Positions 15,501 to 30,500 of a stretch of 57,198 bases of DNA are shown in pieces (the first letter of the stretch is position 1; each line of letters opens with the position of its first letter). The notes beneath the pieces are model-generated. The model had not been told where the DNA came from, ran no database searches, and was given only the letters and a program-made list of their open reading frames with translations. Both the position numbers and the translations under genes were made by a program. The stretch comes from Elysia marginata (taxonomy: Eukaryota; Mollusca; Gastropoda; Plakobranchidae): the NCBI GenBank assembly GCA_019649035.1, contig BMAT01013948.1, positions 246,811-304,008 of the forward strand. Direction: 5' to 3'.

Positions 15501-18500
15501 GTGACACTTATATGTAGTAGAATAAAGTTGTTTAGGTATAAGCATAAGCCATTGTAAAAGAGTGTAGCATTAAACGGAAATGGAAAGTTTTACAATACTA
15601 ACCCATATGATCCATAAATAGCTACAGATCCTTATGAAAATTATTACCAATATGTTCTACAATCACAGATAATATTCTTATCATATTCCTTTTAAAATTT
15701 ATCTTAAAATGTTCAATTGTGTCATTTCTCTTAGTTTTTTCTGAAAAACATTCTAGACTATAGGAGCTCTCACTGATAAGATGAAATAAGGTAGTATTCT
15801 TTTAATCAATTAAAAATGGAAATTAATATGTGTGTGGCGCATAATTGTTACAGAAACACTTAACATGAAATTTTCTCATAATTTTAAATTGAATCATGTG
15901 AATCCTTCATGACACCTCACCCTGAGAAAAGATGAGAAAATTAAAAACCGTGTTTTAAATTATCATTATTGCAACGAAAGAAGGTTATAGCTGAGATAGA
16001 GGAAAATAGGCCAATCCTAGAACGAAAAGAAAAGAAAGTGGGTTAAAGAGTTAAGTACCCGAAGGCAAGACAACAGCTTTGCTGCAAATTGAGTTTCAGT
16101 CACAGGCTTTTAAAAACATTTTACAAATGACATCAAAGCTCAGGATAGGGCTGCTATTGTGAAAAGCAAAAACAAAAATATTGGGGACTTAAGATCAACT
16201 AGGAGTGAAGGAAAATGTATTGGAAAGAGTCTTGTGAAACACATTCTAAAGATTTGAGCAAAATAGAACAGTTTTAAGCCATGTCTGATCAAGTAAAGAA
16301 AAAAAATTTGTATGATATATCAGGCGATAGCAACGGTGGTGCAACTCAATGATCTTATTGTTATTATTATTCTTTTTTTTTCTGCTTTCAGGTGCGCTAT
16401 GAGGCTACTGGCGAAGGCCTTGCTCCTTACTTTTTTGCCATCAATGAAAGCACCGGCCTAGTGACTGTGAAAAATAGCCTGAGAAACTTCAGAGAAATGT
16501 CTTACTCGGTAGGTTGTAGAATAATATTATGGCTTTCTCAGCTTGTTTTATAATGGTCATTCTTATAGTGCATGCATTTTCTGTCACTTCATGAAGTGTT
16601 AGATGGTAACTCATTATCAGCGCTTATATGTGTGCAAAGTTTGAATCACAGGAGTACAATTAAAGTTGGATTTTAATACCCTGTCTTTTATTTTCCGTGT
16701 TGTGACAACCCTCCTTTCAAGCACTGTTATTCTTGAACAAATGTTGAAAGATATTTAGCTTCTATGCTCATTTATATCTTGTTTGACAATTGGCTCTATG
16801 TTTTTGTTGTACTGGAGAAAAGTTTTTATATTGAACTTTGGGGCTTGTTAATTGTGTTTGAAAAACTGTTTGAAGGATTAAAAATTTGCTCACTTCATCG
16901 AAAAAAGATTGCTAAGTACATGTATGTCACAGGCATCCAGTCAATTCACTTTAAAAGATCAACCCCTGCCAAATTTTTTCAGATGAAATTTGACCCCATT
17001 CACCCATCAACTTCTCAAGTCATTGTCTTTTTAAGATGTTTATCTCCTCCATTATCTAATAGCAAAAAAAGAAAAAAACACAAAAAAACAATCGCCTGTT
17101 GTGTTAGGTTTTTTTTTCATTATGTGACCAATGCATCAAGTTCTTTGACTGTTTGATAAAAATACTTTAATGTAAACATTAGATATGGCCAATTTTTCAT
17201 TTTTTTAAAATTGTTAAGCATCTAAATATAAAAACAACAAATTTATACTTTGTGAGAAAAAAATCTTTAACTCTTTGTGTAAAGTGTAGAGAACTTGTCC
17301 TCAAACATTGACTTTGTTTTTTAACACAATTTTCTAGTTGACTGTCAAGGCCTACGATGTTTTGTTCCCTGACTTCCCTGCAACGGCTCGCCTGGACATA
17401 AGTGTTTCAAGGAATGACAATGAGCCTGCCTTTAATCAGTCCCTGTATGAGGCCTCAGTGGCAGTAGACACACAAGTCTTCACTAATCTGGTCACTGTGA
17501 ATGCAGAGGATGCCAGGGATGGAGTGAGTTTTTTTTCTCTTTACGCAGTAGCTTGCCTCTGGTCAAGAATGTTTTTGACAGGAACATTGCAATTTGAAAA
17601 TAATTGGGTCTCGAAACCTAGTCTATGCATTGAACTGCAGTCCACCACAGCAAAGGGGTCTCCTAATTGAAAATTGTTTTGAAAAGAATTTTTTTTCCAG
17701 CTAGGTTTATCGGTCACAACAGTTAAGTTCGCTGTGTGAAGATTGTTGTTTGTCTTTTGTGGAAAACTTACATGTTTTTGTGTTACGTTTTCATAACAAC
17801 AAGATATTTGCATCTCTTATGCTGTTTTTTAAACAGAGCTGTGACAAAGTTAAAATATACTCCTCTTGGTTAAAAATTTAAGTGTAATAAGTTTAAGATA
17901 ATATTCAAAATTTTGCAAAGTTTTGCCTTAGGTTAATTTTAAATTAAAATTTACCTACAATTCAAGGCTTTGAAATATTGACCTATCAGGATTAAGACCA
18001 AAAAAAAATATATATAACAATTGTTTTTACCAAATGCAGGATATAATCACATACAGTCAACAAGGTCCCCAGCAATGCCTGGACTCATTCCGACTTTTGC
18101 CCACCACTGGTCAGTTCCTGCTTGTAGTTGATCCAAGCACCATTCCTGAAGGCATAATTGATGTAAGTCGTTTTTTTTTCCTTATAATGAAAGTCCTGGA
18201 ACAACTGATATATTGTCCACCGACCAAGCTTGAGATGAGATATTAAGCTGAAAAAGACATATTTCACCTTTTTACAACTTTGGTGGACAGAATAAATTTG
18301 GAAGTGTAGCCATTTGCCACAAGTTTTTAAACCTAAAACTAAAAGCACTTAAAACACATGAAACTCGGCAAACTTTCCCTGTTTATGACATGTATTGCTT
18401 TTCAGGTTGTGTGTCATGGCTAAGTATTTGGTTAAAGTAGTAAGTTATAACTAGATTTCATACTGCTAAGAGTAATTAAAGGTAAGTTGTGCTCCGTGAA

Positions 18501-21500
18501 AATACAGATTCTATTGGTCCTTTCTTTACAATCTTACAGTGCAGAGTGCGAGCTACTGATAACGGATATCCATTACCAAGGACAGCGGATGCAACTGTGC
18601 GAGTGACTGTCACAACTCAGAACGCCCCAATTATGACCCAGCCCGATCCAGTCCGAGTGCCTGAAACAAGACTTCCTGGACAGGTGGCAACACTGAGTGC
18701 CTCTAAAGTTGGTGGCACAGTGGTAAGTTGTCAGAATTGCGTTTTCAACGTATAGTTAAAGATGTAATGAAAAAGGGGGGGGGTGGAGATATGTTTGCAC
18801 AGTTACTAAATGCATAAATGTATAATGGAAAATCTTTACTTTATTTTCAACACCTTCCTCCCCTCTCTCTCTCTCTCTCTCNNNNNNNNNNNNNNNNNNN
18901 NNNNNNNNNNNNNNNNNNNNNNNNNNNNNNNNNNNNNNNNNNNNNNNNNNNNNNNNNNNNNNNNNNNNNNNNNNNNNNNNNNNNNNNNNNNNNNNNNNNN
19001 NNNNNNNNNNNNNNNNNNNNNNNNNNNNNNNNNNNNNNNNNNNNNNNNNNNNNNNNNNNNNNNNNNNNNNNNNNNNNNNNCTCTCTCTCTTTCTCTCTCT
19101 CTATCAATTTCAACCTTTTCCCCATACTTTTTTTTTAATTTCCCTGAGCTTTCGTGTACACTCCTTTTTCAATTTTTTCAATTGTTTTGTATGTTTTGTC
19201 ATTCTGTCACAATTCAAGTAAACCACTGCTCATTCTGGTGAATTTTTTTTTTTAATGTTGTTCCCAGGGTGATTTGCGTTATGAGGCAGTTGGGGTTTAC
19301 CCGGCTCTGTCCTTCTTCAATGTTGATCCAACAACTGGCGTGGTCAGCCTCACTGGTGACTTGCTAAAAGACCCAAGCAAGATGACGCAATACACGGTAA
19401 GTTCTATTATCACTCTTTTTTTTCTTACCCATTCCAGAGTACAAAAATTTTTATCCCTAGCTGTGATTATTTGTTCTAACTCTCTTTATAGTTTGAAAGA
19501 CAGTGGGACAAGAGATGCAGTCTAAGCAACCAAGTATAAAAATTTCATACATGTGTGAATAATGTGTTGAATATCATTATTTCTCCAGTTATCACTATTT
19601 ATGCAGTCTGTGTATGTTGATATCAAAGCACTTGTGTCAGAATCTTTTAATTTTTTAATTTCAAGTTAGCGTATAGTCTGATCTCACAATCTTACAAAAG
19701 TTATGTTAAATCATTAAATTTTGTAGCATTACATAAGGCTTTTCATGACCTGAATTCTGCCAAAATGAAATTCTATGCTTTGTACAAAGCTTCTGTCATC
19801 CTTTTTCCTTTAAAATACCTGGTTCAACAGATAACAACATTCAATCTATTGCTGTGTAATTTTTTTAAACATTCTTATATTGTTACAGAGAAAAGTAATT
19901 ATGCCAATGTTTGATTCTGTCTTTAAAGTAATTCAGAAAAAATTGGGGAAAAGTCTGTATTGTTATATCTAAATGGCTTTTTGTAAACACATTTTTTTTT
20001 TCAAATCTTCATTAATTTTTTTTTATTTTCTTTTCAATATTTTTAAATTTCAGAGGATAACAGCTGTTTATTTTGTACAAAAAAAAAGCATTTTAAAAAA
20101 ATTCATTGGTTTTAACTGAGCTGTTTATTTTGTAAAAAGAAAAAGTATTTTAAAAAATTCATTGTTTTTTTTAACTAAAGGAGATAACTGGTTACAGTTT
20201 TTGTAACAGTTGTAAAACTGCTTTTGCTTGACCTTGTCATTTCAGTTGAGGGTGTGCGCTTTTGACACTGCCTTCCCCAACCTTAGGACATGTCGAGATC
20301 TAATCATCAATGTTGACCGTAATGCGAATGGGCCTACCTTTTCCCCACCTTTCCGCTTTTCTCTGCCTGTGAATACTAACCCAGATCAATGGGCGCGTAT
20401 CATTCAAGTATCAGATCCAGACAGTGTAAGTAACCTATGAGTCATGTGGCAGTTGCGCATGAGTCTGACTTTAGAAAATTGTTCAATATTTCTTAACTGT
20501 TATTATTCTATGTAGAACAAATATTCCACTCTGGCATTTTCCTTCTATAATCTCCTCAACAGTGTTTCTTACAAAATATCATCTTCTTTGCAGCATTTGT
20601 TTGTTTTCTATTTCATGTTTGTTCTACTTAAGAAGCCCCTTATGGGTTAGGCGATGCTAAAGTCAGAGCATTTTTTTCACAAGTTACGAGATTCAGCTTG
20701 GGAACTATTTTTAGATTAAAAATTGCTTTGGAAATACTTTCAGTCATTCTTCTCTTACTGTGATAAAAATCAAATGGGAGTATTTCTTCCTTTTGTTTTA
20801 TTTTTTCCCCATTATATTGAGAACAAAGGATTTTATATGAAAACATTTGAGGAGTCTGGGCATTGAACATGATAGTTTTATTAATTCAAAAGTATCATTT
20901 GATAATACGCCTAAAGATAACAGTATTATTATACATGGCTATTTATAGAGCACCTATTCCAACAGTAGCTAGGTTTAGGCTTTTTATATACATACATTCA
21001 TTTGCATATTCAGATAGGACAATAGATTTATCAAATACTTCCATATGTTAGCAAACGGATATACCTCGTAGCTCTCAAACAACGCTGGAGACCAGGGGTA
21101 CGTAAAGCTGTTAACTGTAATCGCCAGGGCAAACAAAAATAAAACAACACAGCAGCCACAGCACAGATCCAAGGAAATAGCTAGTCTACACTATCACACA
21201 TTCACTCTCTACCATTGATGGAATAGAAGTCAGAAGAATGTTACAGACTAGATCCATAGACTAAATTGATGCTAGCATTGCAACTGCTGCAAAGAGGAAT
21301 GATAGGGCGGATGGAGAATCACATTTTATTGGAGTGCAGCTGAAGCCCTGTTTCTCAAAGAAAGTCCTGTTACTCCTATAAATAGTCCCCTGCCAGATAA
21401 AGGCCTCGTTAATAAAAATGGAAGGTACAAAACAATTACTATTGGATTTTTTTTTTTTTTTTGGGGGGGGGGTAGAGAAAAAAAAGTCTATGCTTGGCTA

Positions 21501-24500
21501 CACATATATAAATAAATCTGAACATTTAACTATGACATGGTACAAGTAAAGACTTACATATCAATTCTTTTTTTAATTTCTTGTTTATAATTTGAAAATT
21601 GAATTGAATTTCAGACGGACCTGAAATGTTCCCTAATTGGTGATGCAAAGGCTCAGGCTTTCTTTGCTGTCGATTCAGACAAATGTGTGCTAAGCTTGAT
21701 CCAACCTCTCACTGACGACCCTGCCAACACAACACTGTACAGGGTAAAGTTTTATGCATATTTATCAGCTTTGACTTCATGATTTTTTTTGTTTTAATTT
21801 ATTCATTTTTAGGACACATTTGACACACTTTGAAAAAAAAATGGTAGGTGGAAGGACACACATGAGTAAATTATAGCTTCATCTGATTTCTAATTTCATT
21901 TGTTGAATTCTGTAGAATCTAGGTTAGATCCAGATTTAAAATCTAGACTGTCTAAAAATTGACATGAAATCTAAAAATAAATTTTGATAGTCTAGATTAA
22001 GAACTATATCTGGAAGATTTTTTTTTATCTAGGGCCTGAATAAGGCCTAGATCTCACTTAGGTTTTGGACACCATTTTTCTTCCATTTTAGGCTCTATGT
22101 GTAATGTTTTCTTCCGTTTCAACCTTAGGATCGCTAGGCTCCTTTGCTTTAAATCTGTTTGCTTACCTTTAGAAAAAAATTTTTGAACAACAAAAGTTTC
22201 AGGAACAAGATTCTAGGGTCTAAAGTACTTTTTTGATTATACCTAGCATGAGGTATAAAGTTTTTAAATATTTGAGATAAACTTAAAATAAAAATTTTTT
22301 TTGTGGTTTTATCAGATTTTAAAGAGGCCATGCGTCTTGAATCTTTACATTGATAAACTTACATATTTTGTTTAATTATAGGAAATGCACAAACACTTTC
22401 GTATTTATGATAAAATTTGCCCTTTTTAAATTTACAGCTTACCATTGAAGCCACAGATAATGGAACACCACAGGCCAGAACAGAAACTGCCACCTATGAA
22501 GTATCAGTCAACCGTGATATCTTTCCTCCCGAAATCTTAAACTTACCAGATGAGCAGAGCATACCAGAGAATACCCCAGCGGGAGGATCTGTCTTTAGAG
22601 TCCAGACAAGAGATCGTGATCAATCAGTGAGGATATACACATATAATTCATATATGTATATATTTGCTATTTAAAAAGAAAGAGAGGGGAAATCCTCAGT
22701 AGAAATACATATGTAATTTTTTTCCAATGATTATGGTATTGATGATAGTAGATTTCATTAAATTGCAATTACCATGAGGAAAACATTTTCTTCATTATTT
22801 TTTTTTCTGTTATGTATACAAATTTGGTGACACTTCTGCTATCTCTGTCAATATGTTCTAAATATTTTTTTTTTTTTGCTTTTTTTTTTCAACTCAACCC
22901 TATTTGTCTTCCATTCCATAATGCTTTAGTTCTTACTCTTTAGTTCTTTCTTTGCAGCTTTAGTGTGAAGTCTGCATTGTACAGTTGTGTGTTTAACTGT
23001 TTCGTTGTCAATACTTTCACAGTAAATATGTTTTTATTTCAACTCTTGTTTCAGGGACAGATAGTATGTGAGTCTGTTGCAAATTACCCAGCTAGCATCT
23101 ATTTCCGAGTTGATCCAAGGACTTGTGAAGTGTTTGTAGAGAACTCGGTCAAATCAGATGATTCTTCAGTTTACACAGTGAGTAGCAATGTAGTAAAATT
23201 TTTTGTGGGTAAGCCAACATAGTGAAAAAGCCGGAAACACTAAAAGTAAACAAATGGAATATGAGTGGGTATTTTCATTGGGTTTAAGTTATATTAGAAC
23301 ACAGTTAATCTCATAAAGTAATGGACTAACCCAACTAAAATCTGATGTGAAATATAGAGATATGTGACATATAAAGTGTTGCCAGAGCATAACTAATCAC
23401 CTTTTTTTAATATATGATTAAAACAGATACAATTAGTTTAGAACTTCAGTACTTCAGTTAGTGCTGATATTTACTCAAATCATCTGGTTATCCTTTAGAT
23501 TCCAATCCAAGTGTACGATTCCGCTTGGCCTGAGAACCGACGTACTGGGGTGCTCACAATAAGACCTAGCCGCAACGAGAATGGACCTTCTATCTTTGGG
23601 AGCACCACTGCCAACATCAATGACCTATTTCCACCAGGAGATGTAGTTTTGACTCTGTCGGCACAAGATAATGATGGGGTCAGTTCACAAACATTATTTT
23701 TATAAAAAAAATAAACAAACCTAGCCTTAAAGTCTTAACAGAAATATTGGAAGGAACAGATATATGAATATACATGTTGTTTTTTGTTTCAACTATTTTC
23801 TTTTCAAAACTCTCAAGATGCAGCACGTAGCTAGGTGTGTTGCAGTTGGTCATTGAGTAAAGAGAGAGAAAATTAAGGTGGAGTGAGGAGGGGAGAGGAT
23901 GGGCACTTTCCTCTCAAATTTCAAACGTCTTCACCCATTGTATTAAATTGACGTTCTCCTTGCATTGTAATTCGGTTTGTTGTCAATAATGTAACTAAGT
24001 TCTCAAAATTGAGTTTGTCTCCTGAGAACTAACAAGAGTTATATTTGTGACATATATGTGAAGTAGATAACACAGTGAAGGGGAATCTAGTCATTGGTGG
24101 AACAACAGTCGTATTGTGGGTAGCAGCATAGGCAGTGGTGAACTTAGCCTGAGCAACTACAGTGATGGTAGTTTCAAAGGTGCTGGTTGAATTAAAAGCA
24201 GTAATGATATATAAAAGTACTACTTGTGGCAATGGTTGAATCAATTACAAGGTGAAGATTGGCAGATAGTATAGGTTATACAAGTACTTCTGTTGATTGC
24301 ATTCATAACTGTAATTTGGAATAGCTTTCATTGAAGAATGAGATGTAGATTAAGTTGATACTAAAATGTAAAGTTTAACCAAATGTAGTGCACAAGGAAG
24401 TGTTAAATGTTTATATTTGGTTTTGTTTAAATTATTTTTTCTTTAATTTGGTAAGCTTTGAATAGTTTACCTTTATTGTCACTGAATTTTTTATTTTAAA

Positions 24501-27500
24501 ACTTTTTCTTGTGTTTGTTTAAAAGGACACTTTGACATTCAGCAAAGTGGATCCTTCTGATCCTCAAGGTACGCCATTTATCGTGGACGGCAGTTCAGGA
24601 AGAATTATTCTTGTGGAGCCACTTAGAGGAGGGCGATCCCAGTACACAGTAAGTTTGATTATTAAATTATAAGTTTTTAACAACTTTTTAAAAGATTCAT
24701 GATCCTACAGGTCTGTTTTCTTACAAAGGGTGGGGAGTATAAAAAACAAATGTCACGCAACCAATCTAAAAGAGTCGTCAGATGTTACTGCTTTCACATT
24801 GCAAGGTGTTAATATTTTGAACAATGTATTTTTCTAAACATTCAGATGTTCAGAATAAAATTATCATAACCTTGTGTGAAGATATTAAAACTTTATGATT
24901 TTAAATACTGATACAAAAGAGGAAGAGTTATAATTTTAAACGATGGTTTTTTTTTCATAATTAAGTTTGCGAATGATCTGGAGGCATCGGAAGTATTCAT
25001 AAGGCTAGTCTTTTTGCTCATGTATTGTTTGAAAACATTGTTTTTGTGAAAAATATCACTTAAAAATCCTCTAATGTTTAATTTTTTTCCTTGCGCTACC
25101 TCAAAAATATTGTCTCTTGAAATGAGAAAATATTTGGGTTTTGTCAAAGATTTTTAATTGCATATTTGTCTCGCCTCCAGCGTGAATGAGTCAGATGTCG
25201 CAGTTTTTACTTTCATAGGTATTGCTGTTTGGAACAATACAATTTTCTTAACAGCCAAACATGAAAAAATTTCATAAAATTATCAAAATTTTGTATAAAA
25301 ATATTAAAACTGTTCTTTATTTAAGATATAGAACAAAAAAAGAAAAAAATGTATACATCTTTCAGGGGCATTTTCTCAAAGTAGGAATTTCAGACTTCTG
25401 ACTCATTTGACCCTGAACGAGAAACATTTTTAGTTTTCAGTTTAACTCTTTTGTTTGATAAACATGCCTGTAGCTTCCTTCTTACCTCTTCTTGTTCTTG
25501 TTCTCATTAGCAGCACCCTCTCTTTACTTTCCTCCTCCAAGGTTTGTTTTTAGGCTATTTTACTCCTTGGAATCTATTACTTTATAATCTCTGCCTAGAA
25601 TTAAACTCCTATTATTTAAATCCTGTTAATTAAAAAAAAAACAACAATTTTATCATCAAACTTTTATACTAGGGTTATAATGGGTTATGTTCTGCACAAA
25701 ATTCATTTTGCTGCACTGTGAGCAATGCACTAAGATACATCTGTTTTCATTATTAATGTCAAAGTGAGGGTTGAATAAATGAGCTTTTACGGATGCCATT
25801 GGGGCCTAGAAATCATCATTGATATTATTATTATAGCGGTAGTCAACATTATGATAGAAATGATCAACATGATTAACATAATAATCAATATTAATATTAT
25901 TATAACACAATATGTCAATTGTTTTCCAGTTTGATGTGCAGGTGTCTGACAACCGAAACCCACCAAAGACAGCTACGACAACAGTAACAGTCAACGTGGC
26001 TCCTTCTGCCTCAATTCGGTGGAACAATCCCCCTTTTGGAACAAACATAAACATCAACCAGCAGGTTAACTCTGTGTTTAATGCAGGAGTGTCTGCAAGC
26101 AAAGCAGGATCTACGGTAATCTTGATTTCTTCTTCTTAAAGTAATGATAATAAAAAAGGTTTGAATAAATAAGGATTGTTATTATTTAAAGTTAGCTTTT
26201 GTGTCGTAGGCATAAAATCTGGATATTATGCATCTCTGTTATTTGTGAACCCTATTTTATTGGTAATTTATATTTAGATCTGTGCTGTCAATCCATTTCC
26301 AGTCACTGTTATTCTAAGGTTTCTTGCGTTATGTAAAATTCAACTAAATCTAGATTTAGATCAAGACGAAGCTTTTATCTAGAAATCTTTGAGATGAAAA
26401 AGTACATTTGTTTTGCATCCAGAGTAAATGAATTGTATGTTGCAATTTTCACTTTCAAAGGCATTGCTGTTTTGAACAAGACATTTTTCTAAAGCTAGCT
26501 ACCAAATGTTAAAACTTCCATAGTATTATCAATATGTTGTGGAAAGATACTACTTTTTTTTAGATATAGAGAAAATTGGGAAAAATTGGACCTTCAAATT
26601 GCTTTTTCTTGTAAACATAATTTCCTGACTTTAAAGATTTTTCCCTGGACATGAGATATTTGGCCTTTTGGACTGACGTTCATGCTTTCAGAATAAAAAT
26701 TAAACCAAATGAGGGTAACTTTTTCTTTTTTTTTCTCAATATTTTTTTCCCTGGAGTGTTTTTATACTTTTGTTTTGTCATTTTTTTCCCTTTGTTTTGT
26801 GCATCAGGGTAAAACGTGCCATTTCTTGAACAATAATTTTCCCTTTATTTCCAGGCTGGCATCAAGTATAGGGTGAGTGGATCAGCACCCAGCACTGCCG
26901 TCAACTTCTTCAATATCAATGAGAACACTGGTACTTTCACTCTGACCAACAGCTTGGTCAACAGCCAAAACATGGCGCAATTATCAAGTGTTGTGGTAAG
27001 TGCCCTGTTTGAGTTGGTTTTGTTTTTTTTTCTTTGCAGGTTGATACGTGAAACTTTCTTTTTAAAGAGAAGTTTCCTTTTTACCTTAGTCTAAAATTGA
27101 TTCCAAAGAAACCGATTCACATTAGATTGTTTTGTTTGTCTTTTAATAAAACGGATGAATTGAATGAGGGTTAGATTGCAAAATTGTAATTGAAAATGTT
27201 TGCTTTGATTTTTTGGCAGTTTTCTTTTGTTTTGGTTTTTCGTTTACTTTCAGTTCTAATCTTTTTTCATCCTGCCATAATACCCTTGAAAAAATCATTT
27301 CTTGTTTCACGTTTTTAAAAATGTACAGCATATTTGGAAAAAAGAAAAAACCTATTTAGATTAGCTGTTAATTTATTAATGTATAAATTCTCACCTTCTA
27401 CCTCTCATAAATGGCTATTCCCACTTAAGTTCGGGTTGAGTAAACTTGACAACAAGGATCTCCACGTTTTTGGTTTTGTTTTCTTTAAATAATAGTTTAT

Positions 27501-30500
27501 TGAAGCATTTAAGGATAATACACGTTCACTACTAATCAGAATCACCATGCTGTATTTTCGCTTTCTTTTTGTAGTTGTTTATCGAAGCATATGACGAGAA
27601 TGCACCTTCAGATATCATCGCAAGCTGGGTTACAGTGACCTTCAACCGCAACCTGAATGCTCCGCAGTTCACGCTCAAAACTTATCCTGGCAGTGTTGCT
27701 GACTATGATGCCCCAGGCACGAGCGTCACAACAGTTTCTGCAACTGATGGGGATGCCTTGGTAAATCACCTAACTATTCTTAGGTTTTAAGGACTACATT
27801 TTACTATAAAATAGAAGAGGGTCATTCAAAGCTCTGAAATAAGACTGCTTTGCCAGTGACCAACACTTACTCGATTCAATCTTAACTTTGATTGCTTACA
27901 TGCCAGATGTTATATCAAAGCATGCCCACTTAAAAAAAAAAAAAAAAAAAGAAATGGACTTGAAACTAAGCGCCCAAGGTTTATGTCCACTTTATGGCGA
28001 AATAGAGTTAGGCACATCGTGCTGCTATCTCTGTAATCATGTTCTAAGTTGTTTCAAGGAATTGAGGTTATGTCACCTTTCTGTAGGTGGTTTTAAACTT
28101 TTTCAAAATTTTTATTTTGTAACAGAACTGAGCAGTGCTAAAACTTTAAACTCAATTTTCCTAATGATGCGCCCTATGAAGATAGAACCTTGTCATTCTC
28201 AGGGAGCAACTTTATTCTTTAGTAGCATTTGAAATAATTCATTGCCCAGGGTTTTACCTGTAAAGATACATCTCTTATCCTTCTTACTTCAGCCCCCAGA
28301 GAGCAATGTGCTTTACAGTCTGTCCTCTGACAGCCGCTCTGCTTCTGATTGGTTCACGGTAAACAGCTATACCGGACAAGTTTCAGTTGCCCGAAGGCTC
28401 AGTGAGGACGCATCCCGTCCAAACAGTTACCAGGTGTGTTTTCAGTTTATTGCACAACTTACTCCATTAACTTTTAGTGGTATGTCATTTTCCCCGAACA
28501 TTTTTTTGTAGGCCCTACATGTATTCCACTATCCAACTATTGATTGCAAAATGTCTACCAACAGAATTTCCACTGATTGATTGGAAACAAGTGAAATAAG
28601 TGGACAGAGTTGCTTTACCAACACACTCTTATTAGGATGTGTCCACTTTACAAAATCTGGGCTTTTGACTCCAGGGTCTCATTAAATATTGCAAAACTCT
28701 GATATAGATGAAAAGGATTTGGGAGAGTTAAAAAATCAGTATATTTTTCTGCCTTTTTAATTGAACTCCATAAAAATGGAATTACATGGTAGTTACAAAG
28801 CTAACAAAATAGATCTGTAAATGACTGTTGTGAACTTTAATGTTTGTCAGCACTTTTACCAATATCACTGATAGCTGACAGTAGAAATTCCCAGGTACAT
28901 AAGGTCGCATAGAATGGTACTGAATTAACAAAATATGTCTTACATTCTTGGCAAATTAGTTAGAAGTCGGTAATTCCTTGTTTAAGAAAATGCCATGTAA
29001 AGGTCCATTTTTCTCCTCTTTTTCTCTTATTTTAAATCAAAATTTTGATGATTTTATTAAGTCTTTGACATTTGGAAGCTTTGAAAAATGTCTTTTTTTT
29101 TTCAAAGGAGAAAATTGCGACATCCTATTTAATCACTCTTGACACAAGACATTATGGAGAAAAACAACCGTTGAAGTGTTATGTGTGAAAAGCTGGAAAA
29201 GTTATGAAAGGAATTTTTTTTTTGTATGGAAACTGATGAAGTTTTATCCAAACACTGCTGAAGAATGCTAAAGCAAGTGGTTAAACTTTATACAGCAACT
29301 CAGGTTTTCTTTTCGGAACTGGAAATGTGCTTACTTCTCATTTAGTCTCCTCGTCTCCTTTAATTTTCCAGCAATTTTTTAAAACTTTCCCTTGATTTGA
29401 CAAAATGATAATATTGTCTTTCAGCTTCTTGTGGTTGCCAGTGATCCAAGCCTGAGTCCTCTTTCAGCAACAGCCACAGTGAACATCAATGTGGAACGTA
29501 ATCAGGCTCCAAGATTCCTTGAGAGATCTTATTCCAGCCCAGCACCTGATAGTCTGGATATTTTCTCCACCATCCTCGTTGCTTCTGCCACAGATGGCAA
29601 TCCATCAGTGGGTTGATTCTCTGTTTAAGCTTGCCACTGTCCTTGTTATTCATACTCTTGCAGCTCATGAGCACTGCATAATTTGGCTTGATGTATTCGA
29701 ATAGAATAAAACAAAGCTTCGATGAAACGAGAGCTTGTTTACCTACACTGAATGTGTATAATGTTTAAAATTATCGTAGCACTTTACAAAGAGCAAAATT
29801 CATTTACAATTAAAAGTTTCCAGCGTCTGACTTCATTAAAATACATCCAATGTTTATAATTATTGTAGCATTTTACCAAGTGATAAATTTATTTACAATT
29901 CAAAGTTTCCAGGATCTAACTTATTTAAAGAACATGTAATGTCTATATATTTACCTAATTTTTGTTGAAAGGTAAAGCCATTATCATGCAAATTAGAGGC
30001 CTTGTAAATCACTAATTGAAGCTAATGGCTTCAAATTTGACGAGGTTTATAGTAACTTGTAGAATATAATAATTGATTACCTTTTTAGAAATGGAGAGTG
30101 TTTTCCAAAACTGGCTATTTGCTTTAATAAAACTCCTCATTACTTCACCTTTTTCTTTACAAAAATACATTTGATGCTATGATATATAGGGGCCTTTTAC
30201 CAACTTTTGATTGTTAATGCAGCATATTTGTGTTGACTGAAACATAAAAAATCATGTGAGAGGCTTATGTCTGATTTCAGCAAAAGTGAGTTTTGGGAAA
30301 TCACCTTTCAGGTATTTTTATGTACTGAGGTTGTTACCTTGTGTGACATCACTCAACTTTGTGCAAAGCTAGAACCAATCCCTTACCCCAGGTCATTCTT
30401 ATTCCATGGATGTAAACTATTTTTATATTTCCATTATCAACCAACTTGTAAATTCTTCAGAACTCCCAAAATGGTATTCTCGACTTCTTTATTGACGATG

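Larger units (their letters stand above)
6613..18039. other. Introns 7-20, no embedded feature recognised
   Basis: Between the exons listed here the introns (0.3-1.4 kb) are AT-rich with homopolymer runs. I found no additional exon of either array type, RNA gene or clear transposon in them. Confidence 0.45.

Noticed and set aside
16764..17156. 130-residue + strand ORF in intron 19
   Set aside because: No motif, AT-driven Phe/Leu/Ile/Lys composition, and it lies between two well-supported cadherin exons.
20984..21172. Minus-strand ORF with a signal-peptide-like start
   Set aside because: Only 62 codons, no continuing exon or homology recognised; kept only as an odd block in the intron.
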